Assembly (NCBI GenBank): GCA_023212695.1
Contig: JALCCG010000070.1
Span: 1-64,000, forward strand
Length of the DNA: 64,000 nucleotides
Source: Sporisorium sorghi
Taxonomy: Eukaryota; Basidiomycota; Ustilaginomycetes; Ustilaginales; Ustilaginaceae
Direction of reading: 5' to 3'
Shown: in pieces, positions 46,688-54,030 of the stretch
How positions within the stretch are numbered: position 1 is the first letter of the stretch
How the letters are laid out: each line of letters opens with the position of its first letter
The notes under the pieces: generated by a model
Told to the model about the DNA's origin: nothing
Database searches by the model: none
What the model saw: only the letters and a program-made list of their open reading frames with translations
Made by a program: the position numbers and the translations under genes

Positions 46688-46815
46688 AAGCCGACATATA
46701 CAAGAAGCACCGGGCAGGCGCTTGATCATGGGGGATTCCTAACTTTTCCCTTGCTCTCATGATGAAGCGCCTCCTTACTGGACAGCTGCGTTCCAGGGGT
46801 GCTTCTCTTTTTTTT
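46688..46815 (+). ncRNA. Candidate small RNA with three-way junction and terminator
   Basis: About 128 bases can fold into a three-way junction. Stem 1 pairs AGAAGCACC (46703-46711) with GGTGCTTCT (46798-46806) and runs into eight T residues (46808-46815), so it doubles as a terminator. Stem 2 pairs 46716-46730 with 46758-46772, 14 pairs with one G-G mismatch. Stem 3 pairs CTGGA (46778-46782) with TCCAG (46792-46796). The stem 2 loop carries CTTTTCCCTT, the kind of C-rich single strand that Gram-positive small RNAs use to cover ribosome sites. It lies between sbcC and the HIT gene, which has its own promoter. No known RNA family is recognised. Confidence 0.6.
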
Positions 46816-46839
46816 GCCTGCTGCTGATAAAGTCATTTA

Positions 46840-46869
46840 TTGGACGCATGGTCCATTTTCTTATATGAT
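46840..46869 (+). promoter_or_regulatory. Sigma-A promoter of the HIT gene
   Basis: TTGGAC at 46840-46845 and TATGAT at 46864-46869 are spaced by 18 bases. The inverted repeat TGGAC/GTCCA overlaps the -35 box. Confidence 0.5.
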
Positions 46870-46904
46870 AAAAGCGTGAGAACGTATGAAAGGGGTAACC
46901 GTGC

Positions 46905-47264
46905 ATGGATTGTCTTTTTTGTAAAATTGTAGAGGGTGAGCTTCCTTCGACGAAAGTACTCGAGAATGATAAGGTGCTTGTATTTCAAAATATTAACCCG
47001 GAAGCACCTGTTCATGTATTGATCATTCCCAAGAAGCATATCGCATCCATGAACGATATTCAGGATGAGGATTCGCAGCTGATTGGTGAGATGCACCAAG
47101 CAGCAAAAGAAGCTGCGGCCAAGCTTGGCATTGCAGAGAGCGGTTATCGGATGATTAACAACTGCGGACCTGATGGAGAACAATCGGTGTTCCATGTACA
47201 TTATCATCTGATGGGCGGCCGTCGTTTAGGTGCATTGACAGGCATTTCACCCGCTCATACATAG
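46905..47264 (+). CDS. HIT family (HINT-like) hydrolase
   Basis: The 119-residue protein has the N-terminal CLFCKIVEGELPSTKVLE block, with two Cys of a possible zinc site, and the histidine triad FHVHYHLMGG near residues 96-105. HINT proteins hydrolyse aminoacyl- or nucleoside phosphoramidates; the physiological substrate is not known. AAAGGGG lies ahead of the ATG at 46905. The protein ends shortly after the triad, as expected for the family. It precedes rpsU but is separated from it by a hairpin and a promoter. Confidence 0.93.
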   Translation: MDCLFCKIVEGELPSTKVLENDKVLVFQNINPEAPVHVLIIPKKHIASMNDIQDEDSQLIGEMHQAAKEAAAKLGIAESGYRMINNCGPDGEQSVFHVHYHLMGGRRLGALTGISPAHT

Positions 47265-47288
47265 CATCTGGAATAAAGAGAACGATAT

Positions 47289-47323
47289 CAACCTCGCAGT
47301 GTTTGACCTCTGCGGGGTTGTTC
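47289..47323 (+). terminator. Hairpin after the HIT gene
   Basis: CAACCTCGCAG pairs with CTGCGGGGTTG around a 9-base loop, followed only by TTCC, so terminator strength is uncertain. Confidence 0.6.
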
Positions 47324-47359
47324 CAATTGTTGAGACTATTGTAAATTAGGCGCCCAAGG

Positions 47360-47389
47360 TTGACACCCTATTTCGGTTTGCCCTATAAT
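47360..47389 (+). promoter_or_regulatory. Strong sigma-A promoter of rpsU-yqeY
   Basis: TTGACA at 47360-47365 and TATAAT at 47384-47389, both perfect consensus, spaced 18 bases. Confidence 0.85.
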
Positions 47390-47448
47390 GAAGTTTGATG
47401 AACCGTGTTAATGCTCTTGGACGGTCTGGTCGGAGGGAGGGAAAACTG

Positions 47449-47622
47449 GTGTCTGAAACTAAAGTTCGCAAAAACGAGACAATTGATGCTGCACTTCGTC
47501 GCTTCAAGCGTTCCATTGCTAAAGATGGCGTATTGGCTGAAGTGAAGAAACGCAAGCATTATGAAAAGCCAAGCGTAAAGCGCAAGAAAAAGTCCGAGGC
47601 TGCTCGTAAGAGAAAGTTTTAG
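47449..47622 (+). CDS. rpsU: 30S ribosomal protein S21
   Basis: The 57-residue basic protein of the small subunit is identified by [18 protein letters not shown] and the C-terminus [18 protein letters not shown]. The start is the GTG at 47449 because GGAGGGAGGG lies just ahead and the length then matches other S21 proteins; an in-frame ATG at 47395 precedes the ribosome site. It is followed at 17 bases by yqeY, the same pair as in Bacillus. Confidence 0.97.
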   Translation: MSETKVRKNETIDAALRRFKRSIAKDGVLAEVKKRKHYEKPSVKRKKKSEAARKRKF

Positions 47623-47639
47623 GAGGATCTGAAAAAAGC

Positions 47640-48080
47640 ATGAATCTTAGCGAACGATTGAACGAAGATATGAAGCAAGCGATGAAGAGTAAGGACAAGT
47701 TCAAACTCTCAACGATTCGAATGGTTCGTTCGACGATAAAAAATCTTGAAATAGATTTGAAACGAAGTTTGGATGACAACGAAGTGCTTGATATTTTTAG
47801 TCGTGAAATCAAACAGCGCAAAGATGCCCTCCAAGAATTTGAAAAAGCGGGACGCGACGATCTTGCCGCCGATGCAAAAGCAGAAATTGAGCTCCTTAGC
47901 GCCTACCTCCCGGAACAGCTTACTGAAGAAGAAATTAAAGTCATTGTACAGCAGACCATCCAGGAAACCGGTGCTTCTTCAAAAGCCGAGATGGGTAAAG
48001 TGATGAGCGCTCTCATGCCAAAAGTTAAAGGGCGTGCAGACGGAAAGCTTGTTAATCAAGTAGTTCAACAATTTCTGTAA
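47640..48080 (+). CDS. yqeY: GatB/YqeY domain-containing protein
   Basis: The 146-residue protein matches the YqeY family: MNLSERLNEDMKQAMKSKDK, STIRMVRSTIKNLEIDL, AKAEIELLSAYLPEQL and the C-terminal MSALMPKVKGRADGKLVNQVVQQFL. This domain also forms the tail of GatB, which binds tRNA in the amidotransferase complex. The free-standing form may act on tRNA, but its role is not settled. AGGAGG lies ahead of the ATG. It shares the rpsU promoter and is closed by a strong terminator. Confidence 0.95.
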   Translation: MNLSERLNEDMKQAMKSKDKFKLSTIRMVRSTIKNLEIDLKRSLDDNEVLDIFSREIKQRKDALQEFEKAGRDDLAADAKAEIELLSAYLPEQLTEEEIKVIVQQTIQETGASSKAEMGKVMSALMPKVKGRADGKLVNQVVQQFL

Positions 48081-48091
48081 CAACATAAGTG

Positions 48092-48124
48092 AAACACCCC
48101 TTGTTTTTCAAGGGGTGTTTTTTC
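48092..48124 (+). terminator. Intrinsic terminator of rpsU-yqeY
   Basis: AAACACCCCTTG pairs with CAAGGGGTGTTT around a T5 loop, followed by a T run. Confidence 0.95.
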
Positions 48125-48206
48125 TTACTCTGTGGCTAAACCGCTTACTTTGTTAGAAATGCTGTTTACTTAATCGATGGTTTTTTCCAACGATGGGCAT
48201 ACTTTT

Positions 48207-48232
48207 TGAAACGAAATCGTTTCTGATTCGTA
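48207..48232 (+). promoter_or_regulatory. Sigma-W-type promoter of nfeD-floA
   Basis: TGAAAC at 48207-48212, 16 bases, then CGTA at 48229-48232: a perfect match to the sigma-W consensus. The orthologous yqeZ-yqfA-yqfB operon of Bacillus subtilis is a known sigma-W target, so the organism should carry a sigma-W-like regulator. The -35 box is also part of the inverted repeat GAAACG/CGTTTC. Confidence 0.85.
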
Positions 48233-48348
48233 ATAACTACCATATGAGGGCAAGTAAATACATATGCTTATGCTTAAGGCAGGTCGCTGAACTCATTTTG
48301 TTGAATTAGGGGATGGATGGCTTAATAATTCGAAAAGGAGGGAGAAAG

Positions 48349-49710
48349 ATGAAGGGACAGATCTGGATGCGAAGGTTCCTGACTTTGACGGCAGCCGCGG
48401 TTATGATACTGATATCCATCGGGATGTATTTTGGTCCGACAAAGCCTGCAGTGGCGGCTAACGTCGGGTCGGTCTATGTCATTCCGGTTAAACAGCAGAT
48501 CGAGCGGGGTTTAACCAGTTTCATGGAACGCGGGTTTAAGGAAGCCGAACAAATGTCGGCCGGGCTCATTGTTCTGGAGATTGATACGCCTGGCGGACTG
48601 GTCGATCAGGCTGGGAAAATCGCCACCTTGATGAAGGACAGCAATATTCCTATTGTAGCCTACATTACAGGGGATGCTGCATCGGCTGGCAGCTATATCG
48701 CGCTGAACGCAGATAAGATTGCTATGTCGGATGGCAGCATGATAGGTGCAGCCTATATGGTCGATTCCAGAGGAAACCGAATTGAAGATGCCAAGCTGGT
48801 TTCCTGGTGGAAGAGCAAGATGGCTGGTGCTGCTGAAGCAAGCGGGCGAAACAAGAATATCGCCATGGGCATGGCTGACATTAATCTGAAGGTTGATATG
48901 CCTGAGATCGGATTGACAAAACAACCCGGTGATATTATTTCATTGACGCCAGATGAAGCACTCAAGACGGGTTATGCGGATACGCTTGCAAACAGCACCG
49001 AAGAGGTTATCGCGTGGATGGATTATTCCACTCAGGATGTATTCCGGATGGAGCCGACTTTCTCGGAAAAGCTGGCTACCTTCCTAACACACCCTGGGGT
49101 AATGACACTGCTGTTATTCATTGGTATCGCAGGTGTTATTATCGAAGTCATTGTACCGGGCTTCGGCGTACCTGGAATTCTCGGCGTGGCCTCATTTGTA
49201 CTGTATTTCTTCGGTAATCAGGTAGCCGGTTTTGCCGGATGGGAGACCTGGCTGCTGTTTATTATCGGCATTGTGATGCTGGCCTTGGAACTGTTTGTGC
49301 CAAGTTTCGGCATACTGGGCATTATTGGATCAGCCAGTTTGATCGCCGGTGTCGTGCTGGCGGCCTACAGCACATCGCATGTCGCATTGTCCCTTGGTAT
49401 TGCCGCCGCCTCGGCTCTTGTAGCTGTAATCGTTGTCGCTCTCGTATTCAAGGAACGCGGGATATGGCGGAAGTTCATACTTAGTGACAGCTTATCGAGG
49501 GAGCAGGGATATGTTCCGAATGAAGACCGGGATGTATTAATCGGTCTCATTGGAACTTCAATTACGCCGCTCCGTCCAGCTGGAACGATGGAACTCGAGG
49601 GAAGACGTCTGGATGTGGTCACGCTGGGAGGATTCATTGACTCCGGTCGCCCGGTCCGAGTGATCAAGACAGACGGTACTAGAATTGTGGTAGAGGAAGA
49701 AAAAGGGTGA
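48349..49710 (+). CDS. yqeZ: NfeD family membrane serine protease (YqeZ-like)
   Basis: The 453-residue protein is the long NfeD form. A signal peptide or anchor (about 8-35) precedes a ClpP-like serine protease domain with EIDTPGGLVDQA and the nucleophile region DAASAGSYIA. Four or so membrane helices follow (about 250-385), and the last 70 residues form an NfeD OB-fold (VLIGLIGTSITPLRPAGTMELEGRRLDVV). Such proteins work with flotillin in membrane stress; the target of the protease is unclear. ATG 48349 follows AAAAGGAGGG; the frame is open to 48313. It leads the nfeD-floA operon behind a sigma-W promoter. Confidence 0.93.
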   Translation: MKGQIWMRRFLTLTAAAVMILISIGMYFGPTKPAVAANVGSVYVIPVKQQIERGLTSFMERGFKEAEQMSAGLIVLEIDTPGGLVDQAGKIATLMKDSNIPIVAYITGDAASAGSYIALNADKIAMSDGSMIGAAYMVDSRGNRIEDAKLVSWWKSKMAGAAEASGRNKNIAMGMADINLKVDMPEIGLTKQPGDIISLTPDEALKTGYADTLANSTEEVIAWMDYSTQDVFRMEPTFSEKLATFLTHPGVMTLLLFIGIAGVIIEVIVPGFGVPGILGVASFVLYFFGNQVAGFAGWETWLLFIIGIVMLALELFVPSFGILGIIGSASLIAGVVLAAYSTSHVALSLGIAAASALVAVIVVALVFKERGIWRKFILSDSLSREQGYVPNEDRDVLIGLIGTSITPLRPAGTMELEGRRLDVVTLGGFIDSGRPVRVIKTDGTRIVVEEEKG

Positions 49711-49806
49711 ACCTCGTCACGTAATTGTGTAGTATGAAAAGGGCAAGTGTTTTAATCGGTTCCAGGATATGATGAAAATATTTTTCAAATGGAGGGTGAA
49801 GTAAGT

Positions 49807-50814
49807 ATGGCATTGGATGGTTCTTTGATAACGATTCTGTTGATCGTGGTTGTCGCGATCATCGTACTTAGTGTGTTTTTCAGTTTCTTCCCGTTAATGC
49901 TCTGGATCTCGGCGATTGCTTCCGGCGTTCGCGTAGGGATTATAACATTGGTGGCTATGCGCCTGCGGCGTGTAACGCCAAGCCGAATTGTGAATCCGCT
50001 GATTAAAGCGACAAAAGCAGGTCTTGGTTTAAATATCAATCAGCTGGAAAGTCACTATTTGGCAGGCGGTAATGTAGACAGGGTTGTAAATGCCCTGATT
50101 GCAGCTCAACGTGCCAATATTCCACTTGAATTTGAACGTGCAGCCGCAATTGATCTTGCGGGACGCGATGTTCTGCAGGCTGTTCAGATGAGTGTTAACC
50201 CGCGTGTCATTGAGACGCCAATCGTTGCCGCTGTTGCAAAAGACGGGATTGAAGTCAAAGTTAAAGCTCGTGTAACCGTGCGTGCCAACATTGACCGTTT
50301 GGTCGGGGGCGCCGGGGAAGAAACGATCATCGCTCGTGTAGGTGAAGGTATCGTTACAACCGTCGGTTCGAGTAACTCTCATAAAGATGTTTTGGAAAAT
50401 CCGGATCTGATCTCCAGAACGGTACTGTCCAAGGGCTTGGATGCCGGTACCGCATTTGAAATCCTGTCCATCGATATCGCGGATGTGGACGTAGGCAAGA
50501 ACATCGGTGCTTATTTGCAGACCGAACAGGCTGAAGCCGACAAGCGTATTGCACAGGCGAAGGCGGAAGAACGACGCGCGATGGCAGTTGCGCAGGAACA
50601 AGAGATGAAGGCTCGCGTCGTAGAGATGAGGGCGCGCGTTGTGGAATCGGAATCCCAAGTTCCGCTGGCCATGGCTGAAGCCCTTCGCAGCGGTCAACTC
50701 GGCGTCATGGATTACATGAACCTGAAAAACATCGAAGCCGACACGCAAATGAGGGGATCCTTCGGCAAGATGGGCGAGAACAATGATAATCCGGGAGACA
50801 ACAAAAACAAGTAA
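49807..50814 (+). CDS. floA: Flotillin-like protein FloA
   Basis: FloA is a membrane scaffold of functional microdomains. The 335-residue protein has one N-terminal hydrophobic hairpin ([27 protein letters not shown]), an SPFH-type domain with the block [33 protein letters not shown] (shown by its parts), and a C-terminal coiled coil rich in Glu/Ala ([26 protein letters not shown]). The start is ATG 49807 after GGAGGGTGAAG. It is preceded by nfeD, the usual partner. Confidence 0.96.
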   Translation: MALDGSLITILLIVVVAIIVLSVFFSFFPLMLWISAIASGVRVGIITLVAMRLRRVTPSRIVNPLIKATKAGLGLNINQLESHYLAGGNVDRVVNALIAAQRANIPLEFERAAAIDLAGRDVLQAVQMSVNPRVIETPIVAAVAKDGIEVKVKARVTVRANIDRLVGGAGEETIIARVGEGIVTTVGSSNSHKDVLENPDLISRTVLSKGLDAGTAFEILSIDIADVDVGKNIGAYLQTEQAEADKRIAQAKAEERRAMAVAQEQEMKARVVEMRARVVESESQVPLAMAEALRSGQLGVMDYMNLKNIEADTQMRGSFGKMGENNDNPGDNKNK

Positions 50815-50833
50815 ATGATGAGGTGGGCCTATA

Positions 50834-51424
50834 GTGAGCTGGTTAATTGAAAATTTTTACATTGTAGCTGTTATAGGCTTCTTCATCATCTCCGCCCTCG
50901 GAAGGCGCGGCAAGAACCCTGAGGAGGGGAAAACCACCCGTATGCCAACATTCGGTGGCGAGGGAGAACGTCCTGCAAGACCGGGACAGCAGAGGCAGCA
51001 GGATCCGCAGCAGCGGCCTGAAACAAGGCGGGTACAGACATCTCCGGAAGTCTCCCGTCCAGCACCTGCTCATGAAACCTCCCGTTTTGACAGGATCGAT
51101 GAAGAAGAACCGGGGACTGGGAACGGATACTCTCTTGAACATCAAGAGATTGATCGAATGAGACGTGACCAGGAGATGAATCGTCAATCCGATAGCATGG
51201 ATCATAGGATGCGCATGATGCAATCGGATCTGGACCGGATACATTCCGAGTTGAACAGGATGACCACCGCACTACCGGAAACCGTTGTCGAAATTCGAGA
51301 CGAAGATCGTGAACAGTCTGACGGCAGTCGATCGAATTTTGCAGAACAGGCACGAAATGGTATTGTATGGTCAGAAATATTAGGAACCCCGCGTGCCAAA
51401 CGCCAGATGAATCCTCGTCGATAA
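50834..51424 (+). CDS. Hypothetical membrane-anchored protein after floA
   Basis: I do not recognise this 196-residue protein. It has one N-terminal membrane helix (FYIVAVIGFFIISALG), then a long Arg/Gln/Pro/Glu-rich, probably disordered cytoplasmic part, a Met/Asp/Arg-rich helix around residues 110-145 (IDRMRRDQEMNRQSDSMDHR and following) that may form a coiled coil, and a conserved-looking end GIVWSEILGTPRAKRQ. It occupies the place of yqfB in the Bacillus nfeD-floA-yqfB operon, but the sequence gives me no clear link to YqfB. The start is a GTG at 50834 after GAGGTGGG. It is probably co-expressed with floA under sigma-W control, and a strong terminator follows. Confidence 0.75.
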   Translation: MSWLIENFYIVAVIGFFIISALGRRGKNPEEGKTTRMPTFGGEGERPARPGQQRQQDPQQRPETRRVQTSPEVSRPAPAHETSRFDRIDEEEPGTGNGYSLEHQEIDRMRRDQEMNRQSDSMDHRMRMMQSDLDRIHSELNRMTTALPETVVEIRDEDREQSDGSRSNFAEQARNGIVWSEILGTPRAKRQMNPRR

Positions 51425-51444
51425 GTAGATTAATAGATAGTGGG

Positions 51445-51485
51445 AGACCGCCTCGTCAAGATTTTTTTGACGGGGCGGTCTTTTT
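51445..51485 (+). terminator. Intrinsic terminator of the nfeD-floA operon
   Basis: GACCGCCTCGTCAA pairs with TTGACGGGGCGGTC around a short T-rich loop, followed by TTTTT. Confidence 0.95.
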
Positions 51486-51495
51486 ACTTTTGATC

Positions 51496-51524
51496 TCATA
51501 AAACAGCTACTTGGGGCATAAGGT
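51496..51524 (+). promoter_or_regulatory. Candidate sigma-E promoter of yqfC-yqfD
   Basis: TCATAAA at 51496-51502 and CATAAGGT at 51517-51524, spaced 14 bases, partly match the mother-cell sigma-E pattern (ATA -35, CATAnnnT -10). yqfC-yqfD is sigma-E-dependent in Bacillus. Confidence 0.45.
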
Positions 51525-51554
51525 GTACAGTACAGGAAGGGGGAAAGTCTCCAT

Positions 51555-51848
51555 ATGTCCCGCATCAGCCGCAAGCTGCAGAAATGGACCCAAGAAATGC
51601 TTGATTTGCCACAGGACCTGTTATTTGATTTGCCGCGGTTGACCCTGATCGGCAATAAAGAGCTGCATATCGAGAACCATCGCGGAGTCCGGCATTTTTC
51701 AGAGGAACGACTTGTGTTGTCTTTGACGCAGGGTTCTTTGGAGATTTCAGGGGCCGGTCTTGCGATTCAGGCAATCCAGAGTAATGAAGTGACCATCATT
51801 GGAACCATTCATAATATCCAATACATAGGAACGGGGGAGAAACCGTGA
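51555..51848 (+). CDS. yqfC: Sporulation protein YqfC
   Basis: The 97-residue protein matches the YqfC family of spore formers: WTQEMLDLPQDLLFDLPRLTLIGN, LHIENHRGVRHFSEERLVL and GSLEISGAGLAI. Its biochemical role is not known; it is needed for normal sporulation with YqfD in some species. ATG 51555 follows GGAAGGGGG. It overlaps yqfD by GTGA. Confidence 0.93.
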   Translation: MSRISRKLQKWTQEMLDLPQDLLFDLPRLTLIGNKELHIENHRGVRHFSEERLVLSLTQGSLEISGAGLAIQAIQSNEVTIIGTIHNIQYIGTGEKP

Positions 51849-53038
51849 AGATTCCGACAATGATTAACCTTCGAGGATATTTGACGCTTGCTGTTCGCGG
51901 TGAGCATGTGGAAGCATTCATCAATTCGTTGGCGGAGGCGGGGATTCCCGTTTGGGACGTTACACCGACAGGGGCGCATTCAGCGGAGCTTAAACTGCTG
52001 CTGAAGGATTTTAGAGGGCTCCGTCCGCTGTTAAAACGGACAGGCTGCCGCACGCGCATCAAGGAGCGCTGCGGTTACCCCTTTAAGGCTCGGCGTCTGT
52101 TGAAACGCAAAGCGTTTGTGTTTGGCATTGTTTTGTTTTTTACCATATTGCTGACCCTTTCCTCGATGATATGGAATGTTGAGGTAGAGGGGAATGAGAC
52201 CATTGCTTCGGAAGATGTGCTGGATGCAGCCAAGCAGGAAGGGATTTATCCTTTTCAATGGATTTTTAAGCTGGAATCATTGGACAAGCTGTCCGGGAAT
52301 ATGACGGCCCGCCTTCCGGGAACCTCATGGGTGGGAGTGGAACGTAACGGGACACGCATACGTATACAGATTGTAGAAGCTGCCGTGCCGGAGAAGCCGC
52401 CTCTTCAGAGCCCAAGGCATCTTATCAGTACACAGGATGCTGTCATTACCCACATATATGCTGAGAAGGGGGTCCCCAAAGTAGGGATCAACTCCCGGGT
52501 GAAGAAGGGGGACGTCCTGATTTCCGGTGTCCTCGGGGATGAGGAGAACTCGGAGAGAGTGGTGGCCAATGGAGAAGTGAGGGGGCTTGTATGGCATGAG
52601 TACAACATTGAGGTCCCCTTGGTTAAGACTCATAAGGTCTATACGGGCGAAGGGAAAAAACGATCTTATATCGTATTTGGAGATCGGGCCGTCCAGCTGT
52701 GGGGTTATGGCGAAATTCCATTTTCGCAACAGGAAACGTTGACCTATTATGATCCCCTCACATGGAGAACGCGCGTGCTTCCGCTGGGCTGGATGACAGA
52801 AAAAATTATGGAGGTCACGGAGGTTCAGCATACCATCACGGAGGAAGAAGCGAAAAATGAGGGTATCGAGGGGGCACAGCGGGATATTTTAGCGAAATAC
52901 GGAGCGAAATCAAGGTTCGTAAGCCAAAAAATTTTGCATGATAAGAAAGAGAATGGTAAAGTTTATATGAAAGTGCTTTTTGAGGTGGAAGAGACCATCG
53001 CGAAAGAACTTCCCATAGTATACAATCAAGGAGAATGA
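51845..53038 (+). CDS. yqfD: Sporulation protein YqfD (stage IV)
   Basis: The 397-residue protein has an N-terminal domain (MINLRGYLTLAVRGEHVEAF) and one membrane helix around 93-112 (FGIVLFFTILLTLSSMIW). A POTRA-like segment follows (VEVEGNETIASEDVLDAAKQEG), then a C-terminal domain starting near AVITHIYAEKGVPKV. This is the layout of YqfD, a mother-cell protein of uncertain function in spore coat or cortex formation. Its GTG at 51845 overlaps the yqfC stop, so the two are coupled. phoH follows after a few bases. Confidence 0.93.
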   Translation: MKIPTMINLRGYLTLAVRGEHVEAFINSLAEAGIPVWDVTPTGAHSAELKLLLKDFRGLRPLLKRTGCRTRIKERCGYPFKARRLLKRKAFVFGIVLFFTILLTLSSMIWNVEVEGNETIASEDVLDAAKQEGIYPFQWIFKLESLDKLSGNMTARLPGTSWVGVERNGTRIRIQIVEAAVPEKPPLQSPRHLISTQDAVITHIYAEKGVPKVGINSRVKKGDVLISGVLGDEENSERVVANGEVRGLVWHEYNIEVPLVKTHKVYTGEGKKRSYIVFGDRAVQLWGYGEIPFSQQETLTYYDPLTWRTRVLPLGWMTEKIMEVTEVQHTITEEEAKNEGIEGAQRDILAKYGAKSRFVSQKILHDKKENGKVYMKVLFEVEETIAKELPIVYNQGE

Positions 53039-53044
53039 GGCTAT

Positions 53045-54016
53045 TTGTCACAGCAAACGACCAGCATTCAAATTTTACTGCAAAGCGCGTCAGAAGGTCT
53101 GTCTTTGTTCGGACCACAAGATACGTTTCTTAAATTAATTGAAAAAGAAATTCCCGCAACCATCGATTCACGGGAAGCGGTCATCACGATTCGGGGAGAA
53201 CACCGAAATGTGGAGAGTCTCCAGCAGCTGTTTGAAGTGCTGCTTCAGCTTGTCCGGAACGGTTACATGCTGACTGAACGCGATATTCTGTATGCTGTAG
53301 AACTCGCTAAGGAATTGAGGGCGGACCAACTGCTTGATCTATACAAGGGCGAGATCACGACAACTTTCAAGGGTAAGCCTATTCGAGTAAAAACCATCGG
53401 TCAGAAGCACTATGTGACCACGATTAAGAAACGGGATGTCGTATTTGGCATCGGCCCTGCAGGAACCGGGAAAACCTATCTGGCGGTCGTGCTGGCCGTT
53501 GCAGCGATTAAGGAAGGCTCCGTGAAACGGATTATTCTGACAAGGCCTGCAGTCGAGGCAGGAGAGAGCTTGGGCTTTCTGCCAGGAGATCTGCAGGAGA
53601 AGGTGGATCCTTATCTCAGACCCCTGTACGATGCGTTATATGATGTGATGGGTCCGGATCAAACCGCCAAGGCACTTGAGCGGGGATTGATTGAAATTGC
53701 GCCGCTTGCCTACATGCGCGGACGGACGCTGGACGATTCATTTATTATTTTGGATGAAGCGCAGAACACAACACCGGAGCAGATGAAGATGTTTCTGACA
53801 CGGCTCGGATTTGGCTCGAAGATGGTCATTACAGGGGACGTGACCCAGATTGACCTGCCGCGTGGCAAGAAATCAGGACTTATCGAAGCTAAAAGGATTT
53901 TGAGCGATATTGAGGAAGTCGGATTTGTTTACTTTGCTGAACAGGATGTTGTACGGCACTCTTTAGTTCAAAAAATCATCGTCGCTTATGATAAAGCAGC
54001 AGAAAACCAAGATTAA
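53045..54016 (+). CDS. phoH: PhoH-like ATPase
   Basis: The 323-residue protein has an N-terminal KH-like part and a PhoH ATPase core with Walker A FGIGPAGTGKTYLAV (~134-148) and Walker B DSFIILDEAQNTTPEQMKMFLTRLG. PhoH proteins are cytoplasmic ATPases, possibly RNA helicases, whose place next to ybeY and era suggests rRNA metabolism. The start is TTG 53045, with AAGGAG 12 bases ahead; a later ATG would remove family sequence. It lies 6 bases after yqfD and before pgpH. Confidence 0.93.
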   Translation: MSQQTTSIQILLQSASEGLSLFGPQDTFLKLIEKEIPATIDSREAVITIRGEHRNVESLQQLFEVLLQLVRNGYMLTERDILYAVELAKELRADQLLDLYKGEITTTFKGKPIRVKTIGQKHYVTTIKKRDVVFGIGPAGTGKTYLAVVLAVAAIKEGSVKRIILTRPAVEAGESLGFLPGDLQEKVDPYLRPLYDALYDVMGPDQTAKALERGLIEIAPLAYMRGRTLDDSFIILDEAQNTTPEQMKMFLTRLGFGSKMVITGDVTQIDLPRGKKSGLIEAKRILSDIEEVGFVYFAEQDVVRHSLVQKIIVAYDKAAENQD

Positions 54017-54030
54017 AGGGGATTGTCGCA

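Noticed and set aside
46760..46828. Short open frame in the small RNA candidate (starts MMKRLLTGQL)
   Set aside because: No ribosome site precedes it and it runs through the base-paired stems and terminator; the RNA structure explains the sequence better.
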